DNA of 55,805 nucleotides from an uncultured Campylobacter sp. Its GTDB lineage: Bacteria; Campylobacterota; Campylobacteria; Campylobacterales; Campylobacteraceae. Where the stretch lies: NCBI RefSeq assembly GCF_963526985.1, contig NZ_CAURPW010000012.1:1-55805 (forward strand). Reading direction: 5' to 3'. This document shows positions 7,444 to 15,431 of this stretch, piece by piece; position 1 is the stretch's first letter; each line of letters begins with the position of its first letter. The position numbers and the translations under genes were made by a program. Below the pieces are notes generated by a model. The model was not told the origin of the DNA, ran no database searches, and saw only the letters and a program-made list of their open reading frames with translations.

Positions 7444-9063
7444 TCACTCCATTCCAATCCCCGTATCCATTTCTCCAACCCTCTCCCGCTTTGTATCTGA
7501 CATTTCGTTTTCAATAAACTCCTTTATGATTGGAATTTTATTTGCTATACTATTCAAGAAATTTACGACTTTATCTTTAAAGGCTTTAAGTAAAGCATTC
7601 TCCTCTTTTAGCCTTTCGTTTTCTTTTACCAGTTCCCGCCTTTCTTTTCGTATAGTTTTGTTTGCCTCTACGGCTTGTTTTAACTTTTGAGCCGTTTTTT
7701 CGCGTTTTTCGTTTAGGCATTCTATTTTACTTGCTTTTTCTTTGTATATCGACACTTGTTTTTCTAATTTGGCTTTTTCTTCTTCTATATACTTGTTTTG
7801 GATTTCGATATTAATCTTTTGACCTTCGATATATTTTAACCTTTTCATTTCTGTCTCATTAGTCTGAGCTTGTTCTAGGATTTTTTCGTCGCTTGATATC
7901 TTATTTTCGAGCTCTTTTACGACGATATCCTTTTGTTTTATAGCCTCTTTTAATTCCTTAATTTCGTTTTGTTGCGAGATGACTATCTCTTCATCGCTAA
8001 ATTTCGCGTTTAATTCTTTTAATTCTGAATTTTCTTTAAGCAAGAGTTCATTATTCGTCTCTAGTTCTTTGTTTTGTGCAAAAACTTCACTCTTGCTAGC
8101 TAATTGTTTTTCTAGCTCGTCTATCTGCTCATTTAATTCAGGGGCTTGAAGTATCGTAATATTTTCTTTGGCAGCATCATAGATCACTTCGCTAATGGTT
8201 TTTGTGAACTCGCTCATGCCGTCCTTGGATATTTTATAGTACGACTTGCCTATTAGTGGGTTTACCTTCTCAAAATTTTCATTGACGTACTCTTGAACGC
8301 CGGAATCTATTTCATTTTTTAACGCTTTTTCGTTTTCATAAAAGATCTCGGTTTTATGCATTTGTTTTAGATTCTTGTGAGTAGCCTCGCTACCTCTTAC
8401 GCCTCTTACAGCGATATTCCTAAACGCATCTGCGCCCATATCTTGCAGTTCCTTGCCGTATTTAGACATCTGCGTTTTATTTCTCCTAATGCAAGTGTGA
8501 TTGGCATAATCGTAGTTTTCAAAAATTATCTGCCAATGTTTGGTCTTTTCGTCGTTATGCTCGCAGGCAGAGATGCACTCTACGCCGTATTTATTACAAT
8601 AACCGTTAATGAAGCCCATAACCTTAGGAAGCATATCTAAACCATTGATAAGATCGGATTCATCTTTGTTCAGCCCCTCTTTTGGCTCTTTGGGTCTTTG
8701 CGTACCGAAAGAGAGAATAATTTCGGTAAAAGGGGTCATCTTCTTTTGCCAAGCTCGTTTTTTTACTTTTCCATTTTTATCGGTTATCTTTTGCTTTTCA
8801 TAATCGGCCTTAAATTTAAACAGTTTCTCTTGTATTATTTTATCGATATCCTCATGTGTCGTTTGGGTTTGAGACATATCCACTAGAGCACCAAAAGGGC
8901 TTTGAACATAATACTTATTGCTTTTAGAACCTCTTCTTAAATACCGAATTTTCTTGGCTTGCTTGGGCTCTCTTAAGTTGTGAGCCATCCTACCGATGGC
9001 TTCTTGCGGAGTTAAATTATCGGATAAAACGTTAATTACGATTTCGTAGCCGTTTATTTTCAT
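7444..9063 (-). CDS. MOBV-like (Mob/Pre) relaxase with long coiled-coil tail
   Basis: The 539-residue protein has an N-terminal ~200-residue nuclease-like domain with CEHNDEKTKHWQIIFENYD (about residues 168-186). This resembles MOBV motif III (HxDExxPHxH), the metal-binding histidine motif of Mob/Pre relaxases, but the proline is K and the last histidine is Q178. From about 305 to 500 the sequence is an uninterrupted charged heptad-type coiled coil, common in Mob proteins. A relaxase nicks oriT and pilots the strand during mobilization. AAAGGAAA lies before the ATG. It is the last gene of the element's minus-strand block, 81 bp after the small membrane protein gene. Assignment rests on the motif and context; family membership is moderately sure. 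Confidence 0.7.
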   Translation of the reverse strand: MKINGYEIVINVLSDNLTPQEAIGRMAHNLREPKQAKKIRYLRRGSKSNKYYVQSPFGALVDMSQTQTTHEDIDKIIQEKLFKFKADYEKQKITDKNGKVKKRAWQKKMTPFTEIILSFGTQRPKEPKEGLNKDESDLINGLDMLPKVMGFINGYCNKYGVECISACEHNDEKTKHWQIIFENYDYANHTCIRRNKTQMSKYGKELQDMGADAFRNIAVRGVRGSEATHKNLKQMHKTEIFYENEKALKNEIDSGVQEYVNENFEKVNPLIGKSYYKISKDGMSEFTKTISEVIYDAAKENITILQAPELNEQIDELEKQLASKSEVFAQNKELETNNELLLKENSELKELNAKFSDEEIVISQQNEIKELKEAIKQKDIVVKELENKISSDEKILEQAQTNETEMKRLKYIEGQKINIEIQNKYIEEEKAKLEKQVSIYKEKASKIECLNEKREKTAQKLKQAVEANKTIRKERRELVKENERLKEENALLKAFKDKVVNFLNSIANKIPIIKEFIENEMSDTKRERVGEMDTGIGME

Positions 9064-9144
9064 GAGTTTCCTTTATATTTTTGAATCTAAATTAACTTAA
9101 TTATAAAAACTCAGGTTGGTTAAATAAAAATACTTAAAAATAAC

Positions 9145-9498
9145 TCAGTTATTTAAAAAAAATGCTCCCCATTGCCATATAATAATAAACCACGAACCAA
9201 AGATCGTGCCGCAAACAAATGCTTTAACTCGTATCCATCTTGCTCTATGCTTAACCATCGAAGATAAGCAGGAGACGAAATCCATATAATATCTCATATC
9301 GTGAATTCTAGGATAAAAGTTCTTTTCGTAAAATTTCATGCATTCACTAATCTTTCCTGCGGCTTCTTCAGCGGAATCTTTACCTATGCCGTCTTTTAAG
9401 CTTGCTATTTTACCGTCCATCTCTTCGAATAAAACCGCAAATTCCTTTATATCTTTTTCTAATTTTAACTCTGAAATACGCAATGCTCTGGTTCCCAT
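9145..9498 (-). CDS. Small protein with C-terminal membrane anchor, between coupling ATPase and relaxase
   Basis: This 117-residue protein has a helical, charged N-terminal two-thirds (LKLEKDIKEFAVLFEEMDGK) and a single strongly hydrophobic segment near the C-terminus (about 92-115, AFVCGTIFGSWFIIIWQWGAFF). An AAGGAT ribosome site precedes the ATG. It lies between the VirD4-like ATPase and the relaxase. Because the ATPase lacks the membrane segments usual in coupling proteins, this protein may be its membrane anchor or a relaxosome accessory. The family is not recognised. The stop codon lies inside an AT-rich palindrome (9138-9154). Confidence 0.7.
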   Translation of the reverse strand: MGTRALRISELKLEKDIKEFAVLFEEMDGKIASLKDGIGKDSAEEAAGKISECMKFYEKNFYPRIHDMRYYMDFVSCLSSMVKHRARWIRVKAFVCGTIFGSWFIIIWQWGAFFLNN

Positions 9499-9519
9499 AT
9501 TAAATCCTTTTTTATATAA

Positions 9520-9543
9520 AAATATTGGGCCCTTTTGGACCCA
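9520..9543 (-). terminator. Terminator after the coupling ATPase gene
   Basis: On the minus strand TGGGTCC (9543-9537), AAAA and GGGCCCA (9532-9526) form a 7-bp stem with one G-U pair, followed by ATATTTTTA. It begins 9 bp after the ATPase stop, so the two downstream genes probably have their own promoter or rely on read-through. Confidence 0.7.
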
Positions 9544-9551
9544 TCAAGTCT

Positions 9552-11099
9552 CTAAGCTATATATAGATACTCATCTGATTCAAAAAGTTCATCTAATTCA
9601 TTTTTTGTGCGCTCATTAAGATAAATTACTTGCCTGATCGATCCATCGCTAATCCTTTTACATATAAAAGAGTTATTGGCCCTATAAAGCTCTTCATTGT
9701 AAATTAGCACTTCGTCTTCAGCGATATTTTCAGTAGTGTAGGCACTAGCTATGTTGTGCAATTTTTGAAACGCGAGTTCGGCTTTTAAAAGATCATTTTC
9801 TTTGATAAACATGGGTTTAGCTTTATAAATTTGACCCTCGTGATAATATTCAAAGGAACTAAGTTTGCTAAAATCTCTATTGGTTCCATCCGCATACTGT
9901 TTTTGTGAGTTTTTAAAGAAGTACTGGTGGCTCAAATTTCCGACTAACCCTTTATATCTAGCTTCGCCCCCTATACTTTGCTTCAAGATGTCTTCGTTTT
10001 GAAAAGCGAGTATAAGCTCTACTTTGGCTTCTCTTAATACGTCTGCGTAAAGATCGGTTGAGCCATTAAGAACCCTTTGGGCTTCGTCTATAAATACGCT
10101 TACCGGATTTTTATCACTTTTGGCTATTCTTTTAACTAAATTTGAAAGGGTCGAATTTATAATTAGCTCGGTTGCGTTATCTTTTAGGCCGGCACAGTTA
10201 ATTATAACGATTTTTCCATCATTTAAAAGCGAGCTTATGCTAGCACCGTCATGGTTTAAAAATTCAGAATCCGCCAAATCTTGTAGGGCCAAAAGCATAA
10301 AACTATAGTTGCCGTAAAATTTCTCCTTTTGCTCCCTTGTGTCATGGTTGGCGCAATAAGCGTATTCACTAAAAGTTTCTAAGAAGCTGCTAACTTTATC
10401 TTTTACGGCAATTAACTTATGTATATTTTTAGCTACTTCGGCTCTTAAGTCAGCTGGATCGTCTTTAAAATTTTGAAAACTTTTAAGAACATCGCTACCA
10501 TTACGAACATAATTTTTGTATTCTTTTACCGTGTCATAAAAAACTCTAAAATTAGATATTGCCTGAGTGTGTTTAAATAGGTTTTTTATATGAGGCGTAG
10601 CATCCTCTAGACGTCCTCTCATAAGCTCGCAAAAACCGCTTTTGTTAAATTCATCGATACTGGCCAATAAAGAAATGCTTTTCGAAGCTATGCCTGTAGC
10701 CATATTGGCCCAAAAAGGATCGTTTTTGCCTCCGAAGCTTAACTTGAAAAAATTCTGTAATAGTTTTTCGCTAGCTTCTGCGGTTATGTTAATGCGTTCT
10801 CCCCAAGGAACATTAATCATAACTACGTCTTTTAGTCTTTTGTATTTTTTGGCTAAGTACTTTATCTTAAAGTGTTCGCCGCCCTTATAATCAAATGCCA
10901 GCAATCCATAGCCGGATTTTATGCGATCATCCATAATAGGCAATATAGCCGAAGTCGTTTTGCCGCATCCGGTTTGACCGGTAATCATAGCATGGGTGAA
11001 GTCTTTATCTATATGAATAGCACCCTCTTTTTCTGTTTGACCGTCAGACTTTGCGTCCACTTTTTTGTTTGACTTGTTTAAGATTGAAAATTTAGACAT
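9552..11099 (-). CDS. VirD4/TraG-like coupling ATPase lacking membrane segments
   Basis: The 515-residue protein shows Walker A ITGQTGCGKTT (about residues 39-49) and Walker B VSVFIDEAQRVL (about 330-341). It also has the FDYKGGEHF block (about 69-77), analogous to the FDpKGELf of VirD4/TraG coupling proteins, and a late LILAFQNEDILKQS segment like the sensor region of that family. Coupling proteins are hexameric DNA pumps linking relaxosome to secretion channel. Nearly all have two N-terminal membrane helices, but here Walker A comes within 40 residues of the start and no hydrophobic segment precedes it. The start overlaps the end of the ClpP-like gene by 8 bp, so the two are translated together. 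Confidence 0.82.
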   Translation of the reverse strand: MSKFSILNKSNKKVDAKSDGQTEKEGAIHIDKDFTHAMITGQTGCGKTTSAILPIMDDRIKSGYGLLAFDYKGGEHFKIKYLAKKYKRLKDVVMINVPWGERINITAEASEKLLQNFFKLSFGGKNDPFWANMATGIASKSISLLASIDEFNKSGFCELMRGRLEDATPHIKNLFKHTQAISNFRVFYDTVKEYKNYVRNGSDVLKSFQNFKDDPADLRAEVAKNIHKLIAVKDKVSSFLETFSEYAYCANHDTREQKEKFYGNYSFMLLALQDLADSEFLNHDGASISSLLNDGKIVIINCAGLKDNATELIINSTLSNLVKRIAKSDKNPVSVFIDEAQRVLNGSTDLYADVLREAKVELILAFQNEDILKQSIGGEARYKGLVGNLSHQYFFKNSQKQYADGTNRDFSKLSSFEYYHEGQIYKAKPMFIKENDLLKAELAFQKLHNIASAYTTENIAEDEVLIYNEELYRANNSFICKRISDGSIRQVIYLNERTKNELDELFESDEYLYIA

Positions 11100-11688
11100 T
11101 AGTTATCCTTTTTATTTGATTTTTTGTTTTTCTATTTTTTGTAGGTTTTATGATGTCGTCAGCCAAGCCGTACTCCAATGCTGTTTGAGCATCTATATAG
11201 CAATCCCTATCGGTTATGCTCTCAACCCTTTTAAGATCTAAGGCGCTGTTTTGCGAGATCATATTGTTAATCCATGCTTTCAGCTTTAAAATTTGCTTTG
11301 AGATAAGCTCTATATCGCTAGCTTGCCCAGAAGCTCCACCTAAAGGCTGATGAAGCATGAGCTGTGAGTTTGGCATCATGTATCTGCGGTCACCGTTTAA
11401 AAATATTAGAGCCGACATCGATGCGGCTTGCCCTACGCATATGACGTTTATACGAGATTTTATCGTTCTCATGATATCTATTAAGCCCAGACCGTCGTTT
11501 ATTGAGCCTCCTGGTCCCGATATATAGATATTTATATCGCTTTTGTCGTCTATGCCGTCAAAGTATAAAAGGGTTTTTTGGATACCAAGACAGATATCTT
11601 GATTTATTTCGCCGTAAAGAAATATATTTCTATCGGCCAGCAGAGTAGTCTGTATGTCGTTTGGATGAAACGAAATTTCGTTTGCCAT
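11092..11688 (-). CDS. ClpP-like serine protease carried by the mobilizable element
   Basis: This 198-residue protein aligns along its length with ClpP: ISGPGGSIN oxyanion region (56-64), nucleophile Ser90 in GQAASMSALIF, His113 in MLHQPLGGASGQASDIE, and Asp162 in the TDRDCYIDAQTALEYGLAD stretch (159-177). All three catalytic residues are present. ClpP forms tetradecameric chambers fed by ClpA/ClpX/ClpC unfoldases. An extra ClpP in a mobilizable element without phage head genes is unusual; it could trim relaxase or coupling proteins or interfere with host proteolysis. The start is supported by AAGGAG at a good distance. It overlaps the coupling ATPase gene by 8 bp. The C-terminus is lysine-rich. 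Confidence 0.9.
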   Translation of the reverse strand: MANEISFHPNDIQTTLLADRNIFLYGEINQDICLGIQKTLLYFDGIDDKSDINIYISGPGGSINDGLGLIDIMRTIKSRINVICVGQAASMSALIFLNGDRRYMMPNSQLMLHQPLGGASGQASDIELISKQILKLKAWINNMISQNSALDLKRVESITDRDCYIDAQTALEYGLADDIIKPTKNRKTKNQIKRITNV

Positions 11689-11709
11689 TTTTTCTCCTTG
11701 TTTTTTGGT

Positions 11710-11729
11710 TTTACAAGGAGAATTGTAAA
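11710..11729. promoter_or_regulatory. Palindrome TTTACAA-N6-TTGTAAA upstream of the ClpP-like gene
   Basis: A perfect inverted repeat of two 7-base arms around GGAGAA, 22 bp before the start codon of the ClpP-like gene, is well placed as an operator for the ClpP/coupling ATPase transcript. No regulator gene is visible in the element, so the binding protein is unknown. Confidence 0.45.
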
Positions 11730-11798
11730 CTAAAAAGCACTTGAGTTCATTCCACCTATGCTAGCTAGATCCGCAGTTATGGGGGTTTTATAGAATTC

Positions 11799-13229
11799 TT
11801 ATTTTAACGAACTTCTTATAAAAGTATATTTGAAAGTATCGGAGTTTTTGTGTTCTTTAACAAATTTGGACAAGACAACACCCGTTTTTTCTTTTAGTAT
11901 AAGCACCGCCGCCTCTTCTTTAGAAATGGTTTTTTCGCACCAAGGGTTAGTAGCTTGATAAAGAAATTTTAGATCGCTTTTTAGCCAAGCTTCGTTTAAA
12001 TCGTTTCGATCTTGTTTTGCGTATTTATATGATAGCGATTTTTTAAATTCCCCGCCTAAAGCATCTTTAAAATCATTCGATAGTAATAAATTACTTCCTT
12101 CGACGAGTCTCAAAGACCTATCGATATCCAAAGAGCCCGAGAGGCAAGCATTTATTGCGCGAGCGAAGTTTTCTTTTCCGTATATCTTTCGTCTAGTTCT
12201 AACTGCGCTAATATCATCCGCCATCTTATCAAATTCGTAAAATTTAGGATATTTTCTTGAAAATATTACTAGACTATCCTCATATCTAAAGCTTATCCAT
12301 CTATCTTTAAATATATCAAGTTCAAAAATTTCCATTCCTATATCTTTTAAATCTACGGTTCTATAATCATTATCTATGAGGGTTACTCCGCCTTTATAAG
12401 CTATTATTGCGGCTACGTTTTTTATGAAGTAATCAAATTTTATATTGCCGACTTCATTAGGGGTATAAAGATACAATACCATAGGGGAACTTGTGGTAGG
12501 TTCTTTTTGCATTTGTTCTTGTTTGAGTGCGGCTTCTTTTTTTAGAAAGTCTTTTATTGTTATAAGTTCCCAAGTATAACTAGCCTTAAGGCTGGTTAGG
12601 ACTATAAAAGCACTATCTTGAAAAAGCCTATACTCTTCGTATTCGTCGATTTTAAAGCTTTTTATATTTCTAACGTGATTTTCCAAAACTTTGCATGGAG
12701 ATATTATATAGCAGTTTTTATCGTTTACAGCCTGGGGTTGAGAAGATTTATTTTCAACACTAAGCAACGTAAGCCTTTCGAATAAGTCGTTAAATAAATT
12801 TTTAAGATGCCTATCCTCGCTCCTGATGTTCGACCGATTATTACTTATGTACTTTTTTATATAAAAAGTATTGATTAGGTATTTGTGCGGATCTTGCGCG
12901 CACTCTAAGCCCAACGTATTTTTTACTTGATCTGCGATCTTCTTTTCTCTGCCATAACCTTTCTTTTTGGTATCCAATAACGGATTGTAAGCTATACTTT
13001 TTAATTTTTCGTAATCGTCGGTCTCGTAATCTTTAAAATCGTAAAACTCCTTTTCTTTTAAGGCTAAGGCGTATAGATTAATAACCGAGTCTTTGATAAG
13101 CTTTTCTTTGCGCTCGTCATTGTTCGATATGTAGGCTGTTTTATTTGTTTCTCCTAGTTTTTTAGCGTGAATGCTCTTGGTTGAAATAGATATATGCTCT
13201 TCGTAACTTATTTTAAAACTACTACCCAT
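11799..13229 (-). CDS. Unknown 476-residue protein of the mobilizable element
   Basis: The protein is soluble, highly charged and rich in Lys, Asp and Glu, with no signal peptide, membrane segment or nucleotide-binding motif that I can recognise. Segments such as CYIISPCKVLENHVRNIKSF and the regularly alternating hydrophobic pattern near the C-terminus suggest a folded mixed alpha/beta protein. It lies between the integrase and the ClpP-like gene, on the same strand, with 77 and 110 bp gaps. Cargo, regulation or replication functions are all possible from its place in the element; none is supported by a motif. Confidence 0.7.
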   Translation of the reverse strand: MGSSFKISYEEHISISTKSIHAKKLGETNKTAYISNNDERKEKLIKDSVINLYALALKEKEFYDFKDYETDDYEKLKSIAYNPLLDTKKKGYGREKKIADQVKNTLGLECAQDPHKYLINTFYIKKYISNNRSNIRSEDRHLKNLFNDLFERLTLLSVENKSSQPQAVNDKNCYIISPCKVLENHVRNIKSFKIDEYEEYRLFQDSAFIVLTSLKASYTWELITIKDFLKKEAALKQEQMQKEPTTSSPMVLYLYTPNEVGNIKFDYFIKNVAAIIAYKGGVTLIDNDYRTVDLKDIGMEIFELDIFKDRWISFRYEDSLVIFSRKYPKFYEFDKMADDISAVRTRRKIYGKENFARAINACLSGSLDIDRSLRLVEGSNLLLSNDFKDALGGEFKKSLSYKYAKQDRNDLNEAWLKSDLKFLYQATNPWCEKTISKEEAAVLILKEKTGVVLSKFVKEHKNSDTFKYTFIRSSLK

Positions 13230-13306
13230 GATGTTTTCCTTTGAATTCTATTATACGATAAATAGATGCTAGAAGCAACATTTACGTCGCTTCTAACGTA
13301 ATCAAT

Positions 13307-14565
13307 TTACTTATTAAACCCTAGTTCGCCCAAATAGCCGTGCCACCATTCAAATACTCTTCTTTTTTCGGATTCGAATTTAGCTCTATTATACGCCTTA
13401 TCTGAAGCTACGGCGTATCTTAGTCTATGGTCTATGCAAAGAGATAAAATCTTGTCGCTAAATCCTTGAGCTATGGAGTTTTCATCGGCTATAGTTAAAA
13501 ACGTGGTTCTAAATCCGTGAGATACGGTTTGATCTCCAAAGCCTATGCGTTTTATGGCTTGATTTAGAGTGTTTTCGCTAAGCATTCTGGTTTTTGAGAT
13601 TCCAGATTCAAATACATATCCACTCTTTTTAATACCTTGCTCTTTTAAGATATTTATAGCCATATCGGTTAAAGGAATAATAAAATCCTGTGTCATCTTT
13701 ATCTTTTCACCGGGTATAGTCCATATCTTTTTATTAAAATCTATCTCGTCCCAGCTTATGTTTCTAGCATTTTGAGAGCGTAGGGCGTATAGCACTGCCA
13801 TTTAAGGCAGTTTAGTATACTAGCGTCTCCACAGTAAGAGTTAATCGAAGCTATAAATTCTTTTAAAATCTTAGGATTGGTTATGGCTCTAAAATGTTTA
13901 GTAGGTTTTTGAACCATAAGGGATTTAAAATTCTTACCTATAATATCTGCAGGATTCGTTTTTAGATATCCCTTCATAATAGCGAAATCCAAAGACATTC
14001 TTACATATCTTACGCATTTTCTTAGAGTTTCGGTTCTAGGGTTATCGGGAGTTTGAAGCTTTTTAAACTGAGTAAGAAGCATATCGGTAGTTTTTGCGTC
14101 GTTAAAGTTTTTAAGCATTATATTTCCTATTAAAGGAAGTATGCAGCGCTCTACTAAATTTAAAGTACTTTCGTCGCTACTATGCTTGATATCCGTTCTT
14201 GAGGCTCTTTGTTTTCTCCACTGAGTCCAAAGATCGCTATAGTTTAGCTCTATTTCTTTGTGAATGCTTCCGGTTTCTTGATAGTGCATAAGTAATTTTA
14301 TAGCGTCGTTTCTAGCTTCTTTTATAGAATAAACCCCTTGCCTATACTCTCCTAAAGTTTTAGTGGTTCTATCTCCGGTTAGTTTATTCTCGTAACGAAA
14401 TTTAAATATCTTAGCTCCGCTACTAGTAAGAATAAGCTTCAGCTCTTTTAGGCAAGCCAAACTATGCATCTGTTTCTTCCCGCTAACGGGAAGTTTTTGT
14501 ATCTGTTCTTCTTTCGTAATTACCATATCTCTGTTTTTCCTTATAGTATTTTTTATCTCATGCAT
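13307..14565 (-). pseudogene. P4-type tyrosine integrase, frameshifted
   Basis: Two overlapping minus-strand frames together make one P4-like integrase. The upstream part (to 13756) has a DUF4102-like N-terminus (LTSSGAKIFKFRYENKL) and a SAM-like core-binding domain. The downstream part (from 13801) holds the catalytic domain: Arg in YALRSQNARN, the HGFRTTF box, and the tyrosine in SDKAYNRAKFESEKRR. The switch occurs at CTTAAATGGC (about 13806-13797); one additional A would join the frames as LKMAVLYALRSQN. No canonical slippery heptamer is present, so an indel in an A-run (mutation or assembly error) is likeliest. ATG 14526 with AAGGA upstream is a good alternative start. The enzyme would recombine at the adjacent tRNA-Asn. 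Confidence 0.85.
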
Positions 14566-14651
14566 CCATTATAATGTTTTTTAAGAATTTAAAAAAGCAA
14601 AAAGAGGATCTAGAATGTCTTTTTGCGATCTTTTTTCTAAAAACGATATAA

Positions 14652-14862
14652 AGATACCTAAAATTAGGGTTTTGAAAAACATTACGGTATCTCTTGAGGT
14701 ATCTCTCTTTCAAAAAGCAGCAAAAAGCTTCATTTTTATCTAAAAAATTGCTATTTTTTACTTTCTAAAAAAGTTGTGAAAAGCTCCGAAAAATGGCGCT
14801 TAATTCAAGTTTATGGTATCTCCTAAAAGTATAATTTTAAAGGAGATACCATAAGAGATACC
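14652..14862. repeat. Array of GGTATCTC repeats beside the attachment site
   Basis: GGTATCTC occurs at 14686-14693, 14698-14705 and 14815-14822. Its inverse GAGATACC occurs at 14843-14850 and 14855-14862, with a seven-base match (AGATACC) at 14652-14658. The first pair and the last pair both have a 12-bp start-to-start spacing, and 14814-14824 / 14841-14851 form an 11-bp inverted repeat. This arrangement between the integrase start and the tRNA is what arm-type integrase or excisionase sites look like. No gene was found elsewhere in 14566-14997. Confidence 0.7.
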
Positions 14863-14997
14863 ATGTTTTTCGGAAACATGATACAAAAAAACGAAAAGAA
14901 ATAGAATAAAATGGAAATATAAGTAAAAGCAAATCTCGTATTTTAGGGCTTTTTTGATAAAAATCGGAATTAATCGGAAGCTTAAGGAAATATTAAG

Positions 14998-15072
14998 TGG
15001 CTCCGGATGCTGGATTCGAACCAGCGACCAATCGGTTAACAGCCGACTACTCTACCGCTGAGCTAATCCGGA
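14998..15072 (-). tRNA. tRNA-Asn (anticodon GTT)
   Basis: The minus strand reads TCCGGAT...ATCCGGA-G-CCA, with a perfect 7-bp acceptor stem, D-loop AGCTCAGCGGTAGAG, anticodon GTT in CTGTTAACC, and T-arm GGTTCGAATCC. CCA is encoded. The mobilizable element abuts its 3' end, so this copy is the attachment site and remains intact. Confidence 0.98.
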
Positions 15073-15095
15073 ATATCTTAAATAAAAGAAGTCGT

Positions 15096-15124
15096 ATTAT
15101 ATATAAAAGCGCCAAGTTTGTCAA
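15096..15124 (-). promoter_or_regulatory. Consensus promoter of tRNA-Asn
   Basis: On the minus strand TTGACA (15124-15119) and TATAAT (15101-15096) are exact consensus boxes with a 17-bp spacer, ending 23 bp before the tRNA 5' end. A GC-rich patch in the spacer is followed by AT-rich DNA, typical of stable-RNA promoters. Confidence 0.9.
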
Positions 15125-15431
15125 TAAATTTTAGCTTAAATTTTCAAAAAAATAAAGCAAGTCCAGTAACACAAGATCAAGTCCGTAAAAATCAAGCATG
15201 CCAAAAACGATACGAACCGTATTTGCGAGCTGTTTCAAAACCAAAATAGATATTTCCGTGCCTTAAAATCTATCGTGAGCGAGTCGCGCCAGCTGATTGC
15301 AAACCTCCTTTAGCTCACTTTATATAAAGCCCGTCCAGCCTACCGCGCAAGACCGCGCTCGTATCTAGCGGCGCAGCGTAAGGCCAATCCGATGCGTCGC
15401 TCGGGACTAAAACCAGCGACAGAACATAAAT
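15125..15431. other. Intergenic stretch between tRNA-Asn and radical SAM gene
   Basis: I find no convincing gene here. The open frame over 15392-15598 on the plus strand is the shadow of the radical SAM gene. The stretch is the transition from AT-rich accessory DNA to higher-GC core DNA. Confidence 0.5.

Larger units (their letters stand above)
7300..14998 (-). mobile_element. Integrative mobilizable element at tRNA-Asn (left boundary uncertain)
   Basis: A minus-strand gene block of integrase, unknown protein, ClpP-like protease, VirD4-like ATPase, small membrane protein and MOBV-like relaxase ends against the 3' end of tRNA-Asn at 14998. That is the classic target of tyrosine-integrase islands. 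There are no type IV secretion channel genes, so it would need a helper conjugation system. GC is clearly lower than in the DNA right of 15.1 kb. I found no second copy of the tRNA 3' end within the window, so the left junction may lie beyond position 1 or be decayed; 7300 is only the limit of recognisable element genes. The integrase is frameshifted, so the element may now be fixed. Confidence 0.75.

Noticed and set aside
7269..7514. Minus-strand open frame spanning the right transposon end
   Set aside because: It runs through the inverted repeat and into the end of the relaxase gene in another frame; it has no ribosome site or domain.
13756..13806. Programmed ribosomal frameshifting in the integrase
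   Set aside because: The junction CTTAAATGGC is not a canonical X XXY YYZ heptamer and no downstream pseudoknot is evident; a one-base indel explains it more simply.
14652..14862. Plasmid-type replication iterons
   Set aside because: Copies are short, in both orientations and next to an integrase and tRNA, with no replication initiator recognised; attachment-site arms fit better.
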